Origin: Oscillatoria sp. SIO1A7 | GTDB lineage: Bacteria > Cyanobacteriota > Cyanobacteriia > Cyanobacteriales > Laspinemataceae | DNA: 64,000 bases | Assembly (NCBI GenBank): GCA_010672965.1 | Contig: JAAHFN010000032.1 | Coordinates: 32,101-96,100 of the forward strand | Direction: 5' to 3' | In this document: in pieces, positions 56,451 through 64,000 of the stretch | How positions within the stretch are numbered: position 1 is the first letter of the stretch | How the letters are laid out: every line of letters begins with the position of its first letter | The notes under the pieces: model-generated | Databases searched by the model: none | What the model saw: only the letters and a program-made list of their open reading frames with translations | What the model was told of the DNA's origin: nothing | Position numbers and translations under genes: made by a program

Positions 56451-56895
56451 TTGCCCCCTTCCCCCTTCCCCTCTCTTTCAAGGGTATGTTTTTTAGATTT
56501 GACATTATTGTGTATCGACCCGGCGCGTAGGGGCGACAGCATTCCCGAGACTGTTTTTGCTCTTAGATAAAATTTATGTATTGGAATGCTTCGCCCTAAA
56601 AATCCATGCCCCCCGCCAATCGCGCTTATTTAGGAAGATTAGAAAGATTAGAAAAAACATACCCTTTGCCCCCTTCCCCCTTCCCCTCTCTTTCAAGGGT
56701 ATGTTTTTTAGATTTGACATTATTGTGTATCGACCCGGCGCGTAGGGGCGACAGCATTCCCGAGACTGTTTTTGCTCTTAGATAAAATTTATGTATTGGA
56801 ATGCTTCGCCCTAGAAATCTATGCCGCCCGCCAATCGCGCTTATTTAGGAAGATTAGAAAGATTAGAAAAAACATACCCTTTGCCCCCTTCCCCT
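56451..56895. repeat. 215-bp direct duplication plus partial third copy
   Basis: TTGCCCCCTTCCCC begins at 56451, 56666 and 56881, exactly 215 bp apart. Two units are nearly identical, and each contains the GGGGCGACAGCATTCC / GGAATGCTTCGCCC hairpin pair; the third is only the first ~15 bp. Then CACACCCCACACC text runs to ~56970. No gene until ridA. Confidence 0.85.
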
Positions 56896-57021
56896 CTGCC
56901 TCTTCCATGTCCCCAAGTCCCCCGGTCCCCGTGTCCTCTTGTCTTCCCCACACCCCACACCCCACACCCTCCCATGCCATAATGTCTGATGCACAAACCC
57001 GCCAGCAGGAAGCTTCTGGAA

Positions 57022-57411
57022 ATGACTCGTAAAATTATCAGAACCGATAAGGCTCCAAAACCAATAGGGGCTTACAATCAAGGGGTAGTCGCCTCCGGGC
57101 AGATGCTTTTCGTGGGTGGGCAGATAGCCCTAAACCCGGACGGCAACATTGTCTGCGAATCCGATGTGGCCGGACAAACAAAACAAGCAATGGAGAATAT
57201 TAAGGCTATCCTGGCCGCTGCCGGTGTTGGGTTTGCGGACGTGGTGAAAACTACCGTGTTTTTGGCAAATATGAACGATTTTGCCGCCATGAATGAAGTT
57301 TATGGTCAATATTTCGAGCAAGGAAATGAGCCGGCCCGAGCTGCGGTGGAGGTATCCCGCCTGCCCAAAGATCTTTTGGTGGAAATTGAATGTATAGCCA
57401 TTATCGGCTAA
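57022..57411 (+). CDS. ridA: RidA family reactive-intermediate deaminase
   Basis: This 129-residue protein belongs to the YjgF/YER057c/UK114 family. Members such as RidA hydrolyse reactive enamine/imine intermediates formed by PLP enzymes. Conserved parts are APKPIGAYNQGVVASGQMLF, GGQIALNPDGNIV, QTKQAMENIKAILAAAGVGF, VVKTTVFLANMNDFAAMNEV, PARAAVEVSRLPKDLLVEIE. The substrate-binding Arg (PARAAVEV) and Glu are present. I start at ATG 57022 (MTRKIIRTDKAPKP), the family's usual N-terminus; the ATG at 56989 would add 11 atypical residues. Confidence 0.93.
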   Translation: MTRKIIRTDKAPKPIGAYNQGVVASGQMLFVGGQIALNPDGNIVCESDVAGQTKQAMENIKAILAAAGVGFADVVKTTVFLANMNDFAAMNEVYGQYFEQGNEPARAAVEVSRLPKDLLVEIECIAIIG

Positions 57412-57604
57412 CTGGTAACTGCTATAGACGACCCTATAAGCCTTTTGTTGGCTAAGATGTGCCGTATTACATTTGAGAAACGCTATATTGCAGTCGTTGA
57501 GGGATGGCAAGTTAGTCCTAAGATTTTTAGGGACAGCAAGCATCCCGAACGCTTGAAATTTTCTAAGCATAATAACCAATCGGAATTGGTGAGGTGACAA
57601 CTTA
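57412..57604. other. Spacer upstream of the parM-like gene
   Basis: It contains an M1 right-end fragment (ACATTTGAGAAACGCTATA, 57466-57488), an inverted repeat CCAATCGGAATTGG near 57577-57590, and short CTAAGA-type repeats. Type II par centromeres are usually direct repeats here; none is convincing. Confidence 0.4.
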
Positions 57605-58735
57605 ATGACAAGCCAACAGCCCACAAGTACTTCTTCAATAGCAAGCAAGGCGAGTGCGAATAGCTTTAAGACAACAATTCTCAGCGTTGACTTAGGCAGG
57701 ACCGCCACGAAAGCTTGCGTGAGCCGCGAGGCAAACCGAGTCGTTTTCGTCCCCGCAAATGTGTCCAAGCAGCCAGTGCAAAAGGTGCGCGGAGGGGATT
57801 TTGAAGCTCGCCCCACAGATCCATTGTTGGATATGTGGCTGGAGTACCAAGGCTCGGGATATGCCGTCGGTCAGCTTGCCGCTGATTTTGGGGCCAAACT
57901 TGGTGTGGGTAAGTCTAAGGTAGAAGATGCCCTGGCGAAAGTCTTGGCCTGTGCGGGTTACTTCGGCCTAAAAGATGATGTGGTAATAGTGCTGGGCTTG
58001 CCTTACCACTCTCAAGATCAATTCGAGCTCGAAAAAGAACAGATAGTTAACCAGTTGAGCGGCTCCCATACGATGAGCTATCGGGGAGAGAAATCGACCC
58101 TAGAGATTCGCAAGGTTTGGGTGATGCCAGAAGGTTATGGCAGTCTAATCTGGTCTGAGGCTCAACAAAAAGGAGATAAAAAAGGTGGTTTGGCTGCCGA
58201 TTTTTCCAGGTTGCCGGTCGCTGTGGTAGATATCGGACATCAAACCACGGACTGCTTGATGATTGATAGCTTCCGGTTGGCTCGCGGTGTTTCCCAGAGC
58301 GAAGCTTTTGGTATGGGCCAATTCTACGAAAAGGTCGCTAAGGAGATTGAGAAGACAAAGGGTCAAACTCCGGTGACGGTCGATAGCGAGTCTCTGACTT
58401 TGATAGAGGCAGTCAATAAGCCCAAGGGAAATCGCTTTTTCCGTCCCCGAGGGGCGACTAAGCCGGTTAATCTGGACGATTTTCTGCCCAATCTGCGCGA
58501 ACATTCCGCTCGGGAAATGTGCAACCATTTGATAGCATGGCTGCCAGAGCGGGTTAGCGATGTGATTCTGACTGGGGGCGGCGGAGAATTTTTCTGGGAA
58601 GACCTAGAACGCTTGCTCAAAGAAGCTAAGCTCAATGCTCATTTGGCTCAGCCATCCCGACAAGCCAATGCTCTGGGACAATATCTGTACGGAGAGGCTC
58701 AGTTGGCTACGGCTTATTCCCGCGATCGCAAGTAA
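57605..58735 (+). CDS. ParM/StbA-like actin-fold protein
   Basis: This 376-residue protein has actin-fold phosphate and nucleotide motifs: ILSVDLGRTATKACVSR (phosphate 1), VAVVDIGHQTTDCLMID (phosphate 2) and DVILTGGGGEFFWEDL (adenosine). YAVGQLAADFG and VIVLGLPYHSQ match ParM/Alp proteins. In plasmids ParM filaments push apart DNA bound by ParR at parC. The next gene, 12 nt downstream, looks like a ParR-type adaptor, so this is a candidate type II partition pair. The surrounding genes look chromosomal, so a cytoskeletal or other role is possible. ATG 57605 follows GGTGAGGTGACAACTTA. Confidence 0.82.
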   Translation: MTSQQPTSTSSIASKASANSFKTTILSVDLGRTATKACVSREANRVVFVPANVSKQPVQKVRGGDFEARPTDPLLDMWLEYQGSGYAVGQLAADFGAKLGVGKSKVEDALAKVLACAGYFGLKDDVVIVLGLPYHSQDQFELEKEQIVNQLSGSHTMSYRGEKSTLEIRKVWVMPEGYGSLIWSEAQQKGDKKGGLAADFSRLPVAVVDIGHQTTDCLMIDSFRLARGVSQSEAFGMGQFYEKVAKEIEKTKGQTPVTVDSESLTLIEAVNKPKGNRFFRPRGATKPVNLDDFLPNLREHSAREMCNHLIAWLPERVSDVILTGGGGEFFWEDLERLLKEAKLNAHLAQPSRQANALGQYLYGEAQLATAYSRDRK

Positions 58736-58747
58736 GGCTCTAATCCA

Positions 58748-59245
58748 ATGAGATTATGGTTTAGGAAGAAAAGACAGCAGCAGTCGGTTGAGTTTGCCCG
58801 AGATATGGCAGACCAAACTTTGTTGGCAGCCGTGCAAGCAGAGCTGGAGAAACAGCCGGACAAAACTTTCGGCGACCTGTGCAAAGAAGCTTTGTGGCAG
58901 TTTTTGTATGTCTCGGAATCTCTACTTCCGGTTTCTAAGGTAGGCGAGCTAGAGGAGAAAATTGCCAGTATCCAGGAGCGCTTGGCTTCTGTGGAGGAAC
59001 GAATAGGCGCTCGGGAAGCAAGTCGATTGAACGAACTGGAAAGCCAGATTCGCCAACTTAGCCTTCAAATGGGGCAATTGGCGATCGCGGGGGACAGGTC
59101 GTCGTCGGCGAGTTCCCGGAGGGCAGCTTCGCCACCGCCTGCTACTCCAAAACCAGAGCCAGAGCCAGAACCAGAAAATCTGCCTCCACCTCAACCCATC
59201 GATCCCCTGCTCAGCCGTCTGGGTTCGCTTTTAGATGATTTCTAA
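58748..59245 (+). CDS. ParR-like adaptor protein
   Basis: This 165-residue protein has a basic N-terminus (MRLWFRKKRQQQ) and a helical region with FGDLCKEALWQFLYVSE that could form a ribbon-helix-helix-like DNA-binding part. A clear coiled coil follows at ~75-120 (LEEKIASIQERLASVEERIG), then a Pro/Glu-rich linker and a conserved-looking acidic tail, LLSRLGSLLDDF. In ParMR systems the ParR C-terminal tail binds ParM filaments. The tail and the 12-nt spacing to the parM-like gene fit that model, but the DNA-binding part is inferred. A strong terminator follows. Confidence 0.6.
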   Translation: MRLWFRKKRQQQSVEFARDMADQTLLAAVQAELEKQPDKTFGDLCKEALWQFLYVSESLLPVSKVGELEEKIASIQERLASVEERIGAREASRLNELESQIRQLSLQMGQLAIAGDRSSSASSRRAASPPPATPKPEPEPEPENLPPPQPIDPLLSRLGSLLDDF

Positions 59246-59326
59246 CACCCCGATGCAAATGAGTAGTTAATTGGGTTGTCGGCAGTTTATCTTCCTAAGC
59301 GTTTTCTGCAAGCAAGGTGCATTTCG

Positions 59327-59358
59327 TAAGGTGTGCGATCGCGCACCTTACTGCTTTT
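59327..59358 (+). terminator. Rho-independent terminator of the parM-parR pair
   Basis: TAAGGTGTGC-GATC-GCGCACCTTA (one G-T pair) followed by CTGCTTTTTG. It lies ~80 nt after the stop of the adaptor gene. Confidence 0.8.
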
Positions 59359-59390
59359 TGTACTGTTTTTTTTGACCCTAACAGAATTTA

Positions 59391-59500
59391 TATAGCAGTA
59401 AGCTATCAGCTATCAGCAGTCAGCAGTCGGCTAAAGTCCTGCCGTCATAGCAATAGAGCCTTTTGTAACTGTCAAACACCTTAATCGGTAGTGCTATATA
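59391..59500. repeat. Dispersed element, family M3 (copy 3)
   Basis: Starts TATAGCAGTAAGCTATCAGC and ends ACACCTTAATCGGTAGTGCT plus ATATA, as in 13140-13250. The rest of the spacer to 59850 holds further repeat fragments (GTGTAGCCGCGCC; CCCTATGCCCTATGCCC at 59752-59778) and no gene. Confidence 0.6.
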
Positions 59501-59850
59501 CAGCAGTAAGCAATCAGCTTTCAGCCCGGAGGGCGCTTGTTTTGTGTAGCCGCGCCAGGCTCCGTCTAGGAGCGGCTAAGCCCAAGGGGCGAGGCGGCTA
59601 GATACGAAATTGAAATGCTCCCTCTCTGTATTGGGATGCAACGCAACCAGGCATCTCACATCAAGAGCGAGAAACGCTATAACCGGAGTTTTGAATTGGG
59701 AATTGTCTGCCAAATCTGCCTTTTCTCTCGGTCCCCGGTTCCCGCTTCCCATGCCCTATGCCCTATGCCCTATGCCCAATGTCCCATTGCCCACTTCCAA
59801 AGTAGCTAAAATAATCTAACAGTAAAGGTATATGACAAAATTTAACAGTT

Positions 59851-60198
59851 ATGCAGTTGAAGCGACTGGGCCATGTGGCCATTTGCGTTGAAGATGTCGA
59901 TCGCTCCGCCAAGTTTTACAAAAGTTTGGGCATGAGGCTGGTTTGGAAAGACAGCGACTGGGCGTATCTCAAGGCGGGAAATGATGGTTTGGCCCTTCTG
60001 AGCCCCAGTTACAAGCAAGCTGGCCCGCATTTTGGGTTTGTCTTTAGCGAGCGCCAGGAGATAGAGGCCGCTTATGAGGAACTAAAGTCTAGCGCCTGTG
60101 AAGTCAGCGAGCTGCACGAACATCGGGACGGCACGGCTTCTTTCTACGGCAAAGATCCAGACGGCAATTGGTTTGAATATCTCTACGAACCAGCTTAG
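59851..60198 (+). CDS. VOC (glyoxalase/dioxygenase) family protein
   Basis: This 115-residue single-module VOC protein starts LKRLGHVAICVEDVDRSAKF, then FYKSLGMRLVWK, AGPHFGFVF and KDPDGNWFEYLYE. His8, His60 and Glu109 occupy the positions of the metal ligands, so a metal-dependent enzyme is likely; it probably works as a dimer. The substrate is unknown (glyoxalase, fosfomycin-type or dioxygenase activities all occur in this family). ATG 59851 follows an AT-rich spacer. Confidence 0.88.
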   Translation: MQLKRLGHVAICVEDVDRSAKFYKSLGMRLVWKDSDWAYLKAGNDGLALLSPSYKQAGPHFGFVFSERQEIEAAYEELKSSACEVSELHEHRDGTASFYGKDPDGNWFEYLYEPA

Positions 60199-60335
60199 GA
60201 GTTTTAAGTTTTGAGGTTTAAGTTTTGAGTTCGAGCTAACCGGAGTTTTGAGAATTAAAAGCCAAGTAGGGTGCCGCACCGCGCACCTACTTGCTTGACT
60301 TGAAAAAAACCTACAAAAGGCCATAAATTCCCCCC

Positions 60336-60365
60336 TTGACAGCGATCGCCATATCCCCTTTAAAT
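60336..60365 (+). promoter_or_regulatory. Candidate promoter of the helicase-like gene
   Basis: TTGACA (60336-60341), 18 nt, TTAAAT (60360-60365). The ATG at 60421 follows after ~50 nt, with GGAG close to it. The spacer 60199-60335 holds only a short GTTTTAAGTTTTGAG repeat and a GGTGCCGCACCGCGCACC segment. Confidence 0.5.
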
Positions 60366-60420
60366 AGAAGACCGGCAATTATGCTGGCTGGCAAATAAGC
60401 GCGATCGCGACTCGGAGTCA

Positions 60421-61224
60421 ATGACAAACGGCAATATATTAATAGAAGACGATAACGATCTGGTTCTAGCAGACTACAATCCTTTGCTGGAGCAGATAGC
60501 AGGGGCGCTGGCCAAGCAAAATCCTTTTAAAATATCCGGCGATCGCCAGCGCCTGCTTGCGGACATAGATGCGATCGCTACCGAAGTAGCCAATAGCGAG
60601 AAATTCCAGCATCCTCTCGGCGCATCTGCCCGGAACGCTCGGGCGGCCACGATTAATTTTAGCGAACCCGTCGCCGCAGAATTTCGCAAAGGGATTCGCA
60701 GCCTGAGAGCGACTCTGACCCAGAAACTCGAATCGGCTCTGGGAGGAGAAACGACCTTGGAGGAGTTTGCGGCGAGCCTGATGGCAACAGATTTGGCATC
60801 TTTCCAAGGCGAACCTAGTAGCAAACTGGCTTTAACTTATGAGTTTAACAAGGTCTATCCGGGATTGGAGAAACAGCAGCTTAGCTTGAAGCGCGACAAT
60901 CGTCCGGGGAGCGAGTCTATTCTCAAGCTGCATAAGTTGGCGATCGCCGTTCAGAATACCGGGCAATTTGACGACCAGCTCCGCCAGGGATTGGAAAATT
61001 ATTTCAAGAGCAAGGACTTTAGCGAGGAGGAACTAGAAGATCTTCAAGAAAGTCTCGACGATTTAATAGAGGATCGGGAGTCGGACTACTACCGCATCCT
61101 GCGCTTGATGGAAGATAGCGCAAGATATCAACGGCCTATTAGACCGGCAAGGCGTCGAGCAGATTCTCGTCTATATCCAGGACAAGCGGCGCTTGCAGGA
61201 ACTTATCGACAAGCTCAAACATAA
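60421..61224 (+). pseudogene. 5' part of a frameshifted SF2 helicase-like gene
   Basis: The 267-codon frame encodes a mostly helical, soluble protein (YNPLLEQIAGALAKQNPFKI, EEELEDLQESLDDLIEDRES). No Walker A, DEAD/DEAH or other RecA1 motif is visible. Its last ~35 codons (from about RLMEDSARYQ, 61109) look out of frame. The helicase-like text continues in the +1 frame (DINGLLDRQGVEQILVYIQD) starting at 61109, where that frame becomes open. I therefore read 60421-62581 as one gene of ~720 codons with a one-base shift near 61109-61125. The gene has its own promoter candidate and start, so the missing RecA1 motor is either lost or was never part of it. Confidence 0.55.
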
Positions 61225-62581
61225 TCGGGACAGCTTTGAGAAAAATAAAGACTATTTGGAAATCCACGCCAGCATCTCGGAAATAGAGAAACAGGAAATC
61301 CAGCGCTATAAAAATGACGTAAAAGTAGTGTTTATGACTTCTTCCGCCAGTCGGGGGCTCTCTTTTCCTCGCGCCAAACACCTGCTGGTAGAAATCGCTC
61401 GCTTCCAGGTAGAAAGAAATTTAATGGAAGCAATCCAAGTGATTTATCGGGGGCGCGGAGATAAAGAGATCGATCGCGAAGACAAGTATCTCAACTTTTA
61501 TTTGTCAGAGCAAGCCGTTTATTATGAAGATGACAATCCGACGCAAATGGGTTCCCCCGGAGAAAGCTTGCTCAATGTTCTCAATCTCTTGCTGATTCTC
61601 AAGACCTGCGCCATGACGCGGATAAAAGGAGCCGGAATGCTCGGCAGGGACTATTATTTGATGATTCCCATAGGGGGCAAGTCGGTCTCGGCGGCGGGTC
61701 AGACTTTTAGCGAGCAACTGGCAAATTTAATGAAAGCCCTCAGAAGCGAAAAATATCGCTATCCTCAAGATCGGCGGCTCAAAGAAGTCTATAGCAGTCT
61801 GGAGTCTCTGCTCCATAGCGCCGAGTTCGCGCTGAAAATTCCAGAAGACGCCGGGGAAAATAGCGATAAAAATCACGCCAAAAATCATAACGCCAAAAAT
61901 CATAACGTCAAAAATCATAGCACTTTATCCTATCTATCCTTGCGCCAGTCTTTCGATCGCGAATTTTTGCAGCGCTGCAAGACTCTCGATCGCTTGCTGG
62001 ATTTTCCCAAACTAGAAGCGGGTCTGGTAAGCGGCAGTTTGCTGGTAGTGCCCAGCGGCGATAAGGAACTGGAGGAGCGTTACGAGTTTCGGCTCTACGA
62101 GCAAATCAAAACCGCCACCCCCGAGCTGTTGAGCAAGATGCGATCGATTAGCTACAGCGAACGTTACCCGGAATCCCTGCGATCGGCTATTAAGCAAGCT
62201 ATCGATTTGGTGGAAAAGCTGCAAGATCCTTTAGAAAAAACCCAGTGGTTCGAGCAGACCAGCCAAAGAAGCGATCGCTATTATGCCTTGCCTTTATTTG
62301 CCTTTGTGGCGCTGGAGATTTTCCAGAAATATTTTGAAGAAAATAATGAAGACGAAGAAGACCTGCCCTTCCGGCGTATTCTGCGTAGTTACGTTCGTAT
62401 CCTCTATCCCGCCGACAAAACCCTACCCATAAGTCACCGCTACCGCGAGTTTCCCTTTGTGGTCTTTGCCAGCTTGAATTTGGAGGAAATGCGAGAAAAG
62501 GCTTTCAGCGATAAATACCTCTTGACTTCTACAGAATTAAACGTGCTGAATTTAATCCTATCTGGGCAAGAGGAAAATTAG
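61109..62581 (+). pseudogene. 3' part of the frameshifted helicase-like gene (RecA2 motifs)
   Basis: This frame is open from 61109. QILVYIQDKRRLQELIDKL resembles helicase motif IV. MTSSASRGLSFPRAKHLL is a good motif V, and MEAIQVIYRGRGDKEID a good motif VI with its arginines. About 330 further residues follow without a recognised domain. They include a small repeat NHAKNHNAKNHNVKNH (residues ~220-240 from ATG 61193) and a C-terminal region LPFRRILRSYVRILYPADKT. ATG 61193 could start a shorter 462-residue protein but would cut off motif IV. With no motor-1 motifs upstream, ATPase activity is doubtful. A sequencing error at the junction is possible. Confidence 0.55.
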
Positions 62582-62805
62582 AATTAGGGTGTAGGGTGTG
62601 GGGTGTGGGTTGTGGGGCGTTTTGCCTATTGCCTAAGCAATACCCTCGCCATTTTCCCGGGGGTTAATTGTAGGGGCGTAGGGGCGACAGCATTCCCGAG
62701 ACAATCTTTGCTCTTTTCGCAAAAATCTATTGTATTGGAATGCTTCGCCCTGGGTTGCATAGGCGTCTGCCTTTCTATATTATCGTAACAGAGTTCTGTT
62801 TTGCA
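62582..62805. repeat. GGGTGT run and GGGGCGACAGCATTCC hairpin element
   Basis: 62586-62620 is a GGGTGTAGGGTGTGGGG run. 62679-62750 is an inverted pair, GGGGCGACAGCATTCC and GGAATGCTTCGCCC, the same unit as in the 118-bp and 215-bp arrays. No gene. Confidence 0.65.
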
Positions 62806-63732
62806 TCAATTTTCATCATCGTCGCTAGCGAGCAGCCGCTGGATTCGAGCTTTATAAGCAGCGCTATCTAGACCTTTACCTACATTTCTCTCGGAAGGCT
62901 CGATCGCTTCCTCCAGCTCGGCAATGCGGTCTGCTGGTGCCGGGTGCGATCTCAAAAAAGACGGCACCTCGTCGGTCATAATCAGTTTTTGTAACATTTG
63001 TACGGCTCCCGCTGGAGCATAGCCAGTCCGGATTAAAGTTTCCATACCCAAGCGATCGGCTTCTCGTTCTTGCCCTCGGCTCCGTGAAAGCTTAAGCGCC
63101 ACTTCTGCACTTATTCTCACTGCTATGTTCGGATCCTTTTGACTGGCTTCCCTCAAGCCTCGTTCGACGATAAGCCGTTCGGCTTTTTTTAGGCCGTGCT
63201 TGGCAACGATATGGCCAATTTCATGGGCGAGAACCCCAGCTACCTGAGCTTCATTGTCCGCGACCCGGAGCAAGCCGGTATAAATATATACAAACCCCCC
63301 TATCGTAGCAAAAGCATTGATCTCGTCATTATCGACGATTTGAAAAGTATAAGGCAGATTTGGGCGATCGCTATTGCCTGCCAACTGACGACCGATGCCC
63401 TTAATATATTGATTTATTTGGCTATCGTTGTAAAACTCCAGTCCATTATATTGGATCAATTCCTCGTTTATTTGCCGTCCCATTGCCACTTCTTGGCGAT
63501 CGGACATAGTGAGAAATTGAATCCGCTCTATTTGAGGCCGCATCAAGTCTTGCCAGTCACTATTCTTGGTTTGGGTTTCGACTGGATGGCGGCTCGCTAC
63601 AGGAGTGATGTCAAAAGCCAAGGTTATTTTGGCGATCGCCAGCACCGTAGCAAAGGTTGCGATCGCGGCAACTATGAAATAGAGCGATCGGCGACGATAG
63701 CGACGGTAGAGCCCGGGTAATATATTAAACAT
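62806..63732 (-). CDS. M48 family metalloprotease (BepA/YfgC-like)
   Basis: This 308-residue exported protease has an N-terminal hydrophobic signal/anchor (~17-38, LYFIVAAIATFATVLAIAKI), then RQEVAMGRQINEEL and IDN-type text (FQIVDNDEINAFATIGGFVY). The zinc motif HEIGH is at 170-174 (VLAHEIGHIVAKHG), with the third ligand Glu in EREADRLGMETL. SHPAPADRIAELE is the usual C-terminal signature. Family members degrade or help fold envelope proteins. I start at ATG 63732 (MFNILPGLY). The in-frame extension to 63987 is a Pro/His/Thr-rich translation of a GGGTGT repeat and is rejected. It has no TPR tail. Confidence 0.9.
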   Translation of the reverse strand: MFNILPGLYRRYRRRSLYFIVAAIATFATVLAIAKITLAFDITPVASRHPVETQTKNSDWQDLMRPQIERIQFLTMSDRQEVAMGRQINEELIQYNGLEFYNDSQINQYIKGIGRQLAGNSDRPNLPYTFQIVDNDEINAFATIGGFVYIYTGLLRVADNEAQVAGVLAHEIGHIVAKHGLKKAERLIVERGLREASQKDPNIAVRISAEVALKLSRSRGQEREADRLGMETLIRTGYAPAGAVQMLQKLIMTDEVPSFLRSHPAPADRIAELEEAIEPSERNVGKGLDSAAYKARIQRLLASDDDEN

Positions 63733-63744
63733 AGCGTTATAAAC

Positions 63745-63985
63745 TAGGGTGTAGGGTGTGGGGTGTTGGGTGTTGGGTGTGGGGTGTGGGGTGTGGGGTG
63801 TGGGGTTTAGGGTGTAGGGTGTGGGGTGTAGGGTGTGGGGTGTTGGGTGTAGGGTGTGGGGTGTGGGGTGTGGGGTGTGGGGTGTGGGAAGGTTGGGAGG
63901 TGTGGGAAGTGTGGGAAGTTTGGGAAGTTTGGGAACTTTGGGAAGTTTGGGAACTTTGGGAACTTTGGGAAAAACCAAAGGGAGC
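63745..63985. repeat. G-rich GGGTGT tandem array
   Basis: More than twenty GGGTGT/GGGGTGT units at 63747-63885 pass into GGGAAGTTTGGGAACTTTGG units (63887-63970). This is the longest such run in the window. It lies directly upstream of the M48 protease ATG on the opposite strand. Any ORF across it is artefactual. Confidence 0.8.
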
Positions 63986-64000
63986 ATTTCACTTTTTTAA

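Noticed and set aside
56176..56542. Overlapping ORFs rich in Pro-His-Thr or Gly-Val-Trp
   Set aside because: All are translations of GTGTGGG repeats in different frames.
63735..63987. N-terminal extension of the M48 protease
   Set aside because: The extension is repeat-derived low-complexity sequence. ATG 63732 gives a normal signal/anchor.

Overview
The window looks like chromosomal DNA of a filamentous cyanobacterium. The octamer GCGATCGC (HIP1) recurs in genes and spacers. A Tab2/Atab2-type photosystem translation factor is present, and the protein set (CHAT, CHASE2, DUF928, two-partner secretion, AAA-WD40, DUF4114) is typical of large cyanobacterial genomes. Spacers are long and packed with dispersed palindromic elements, heptamer-like GGGTGT runs and tandem arrays. 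I cannot name the species; an Oscillatoriales-like organism is a guess.

Layout. 0.3-3.8 kb: a CHAT-CHASE2 membrane protein and a DUF928 secreted protein. 4.4-4.8 kb: a promoter-to-terminator structured RNA candidate on the minus strand. 6-18.4 kb: housekeeping and signalling genes (bioD behind a Ser/Thr kinase, yqeY, prs, MTA phosphorylase, a small conserved protein, tab2, an AvtA-like aminotransferase, a DUF4351 protein). 19-24.5 kb: two AAA-like ATPases, one with 14 WD40 repeats. 25.5-28 kb: an MBOAT O-acyltransferase and an AT-rich methyltransferase. 28.4-38.1 kb: a minus-strand cluster of a parvulin foldase, a 1,916-residue protein that joins a secreted TpsA adhesin to its TpsB transporter in one chain, and an overlapping CHAT-TPR protein. 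38.2-39.2 kb: a 118-bp tandem array. 39.3-48.8 kb: a 3,179-residue modular subtilase and beta-helix protein. 49.7-50.9 kb: an AT-rich island with a broken cyclodipeptide synthase (XYP type) and a promoter-driven 28-codon ORF. 51.4-51.9 kb: the second copy of the structured RNA. 52-64 kb: a broken small gene, VanZ, malQ, Nudix, RidA, a ParM/ParR-like pair, a VOC protein, a frameshifted SF2 helicase-like gene and an M48 protease.

The most interesting observations are these. (1) Two divergent copies of a ~470-480 nt RNA share a sigma70 promoter with exact 17-nt spacing, hairpins with compensatory changes, a long-range AAGGAGGT/ACCTCCTT helix and a terminal T-run. (2) The TpsA-TpsB fusion has a linker encoded by the same GGGTGT repeat that fills the spacers. 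(3) The cyclodipeptide synthase keeps its catalytic residues but is broken by a nonsense codon and a frameshift. Homology calls rest on motif recognition only; no search was run.
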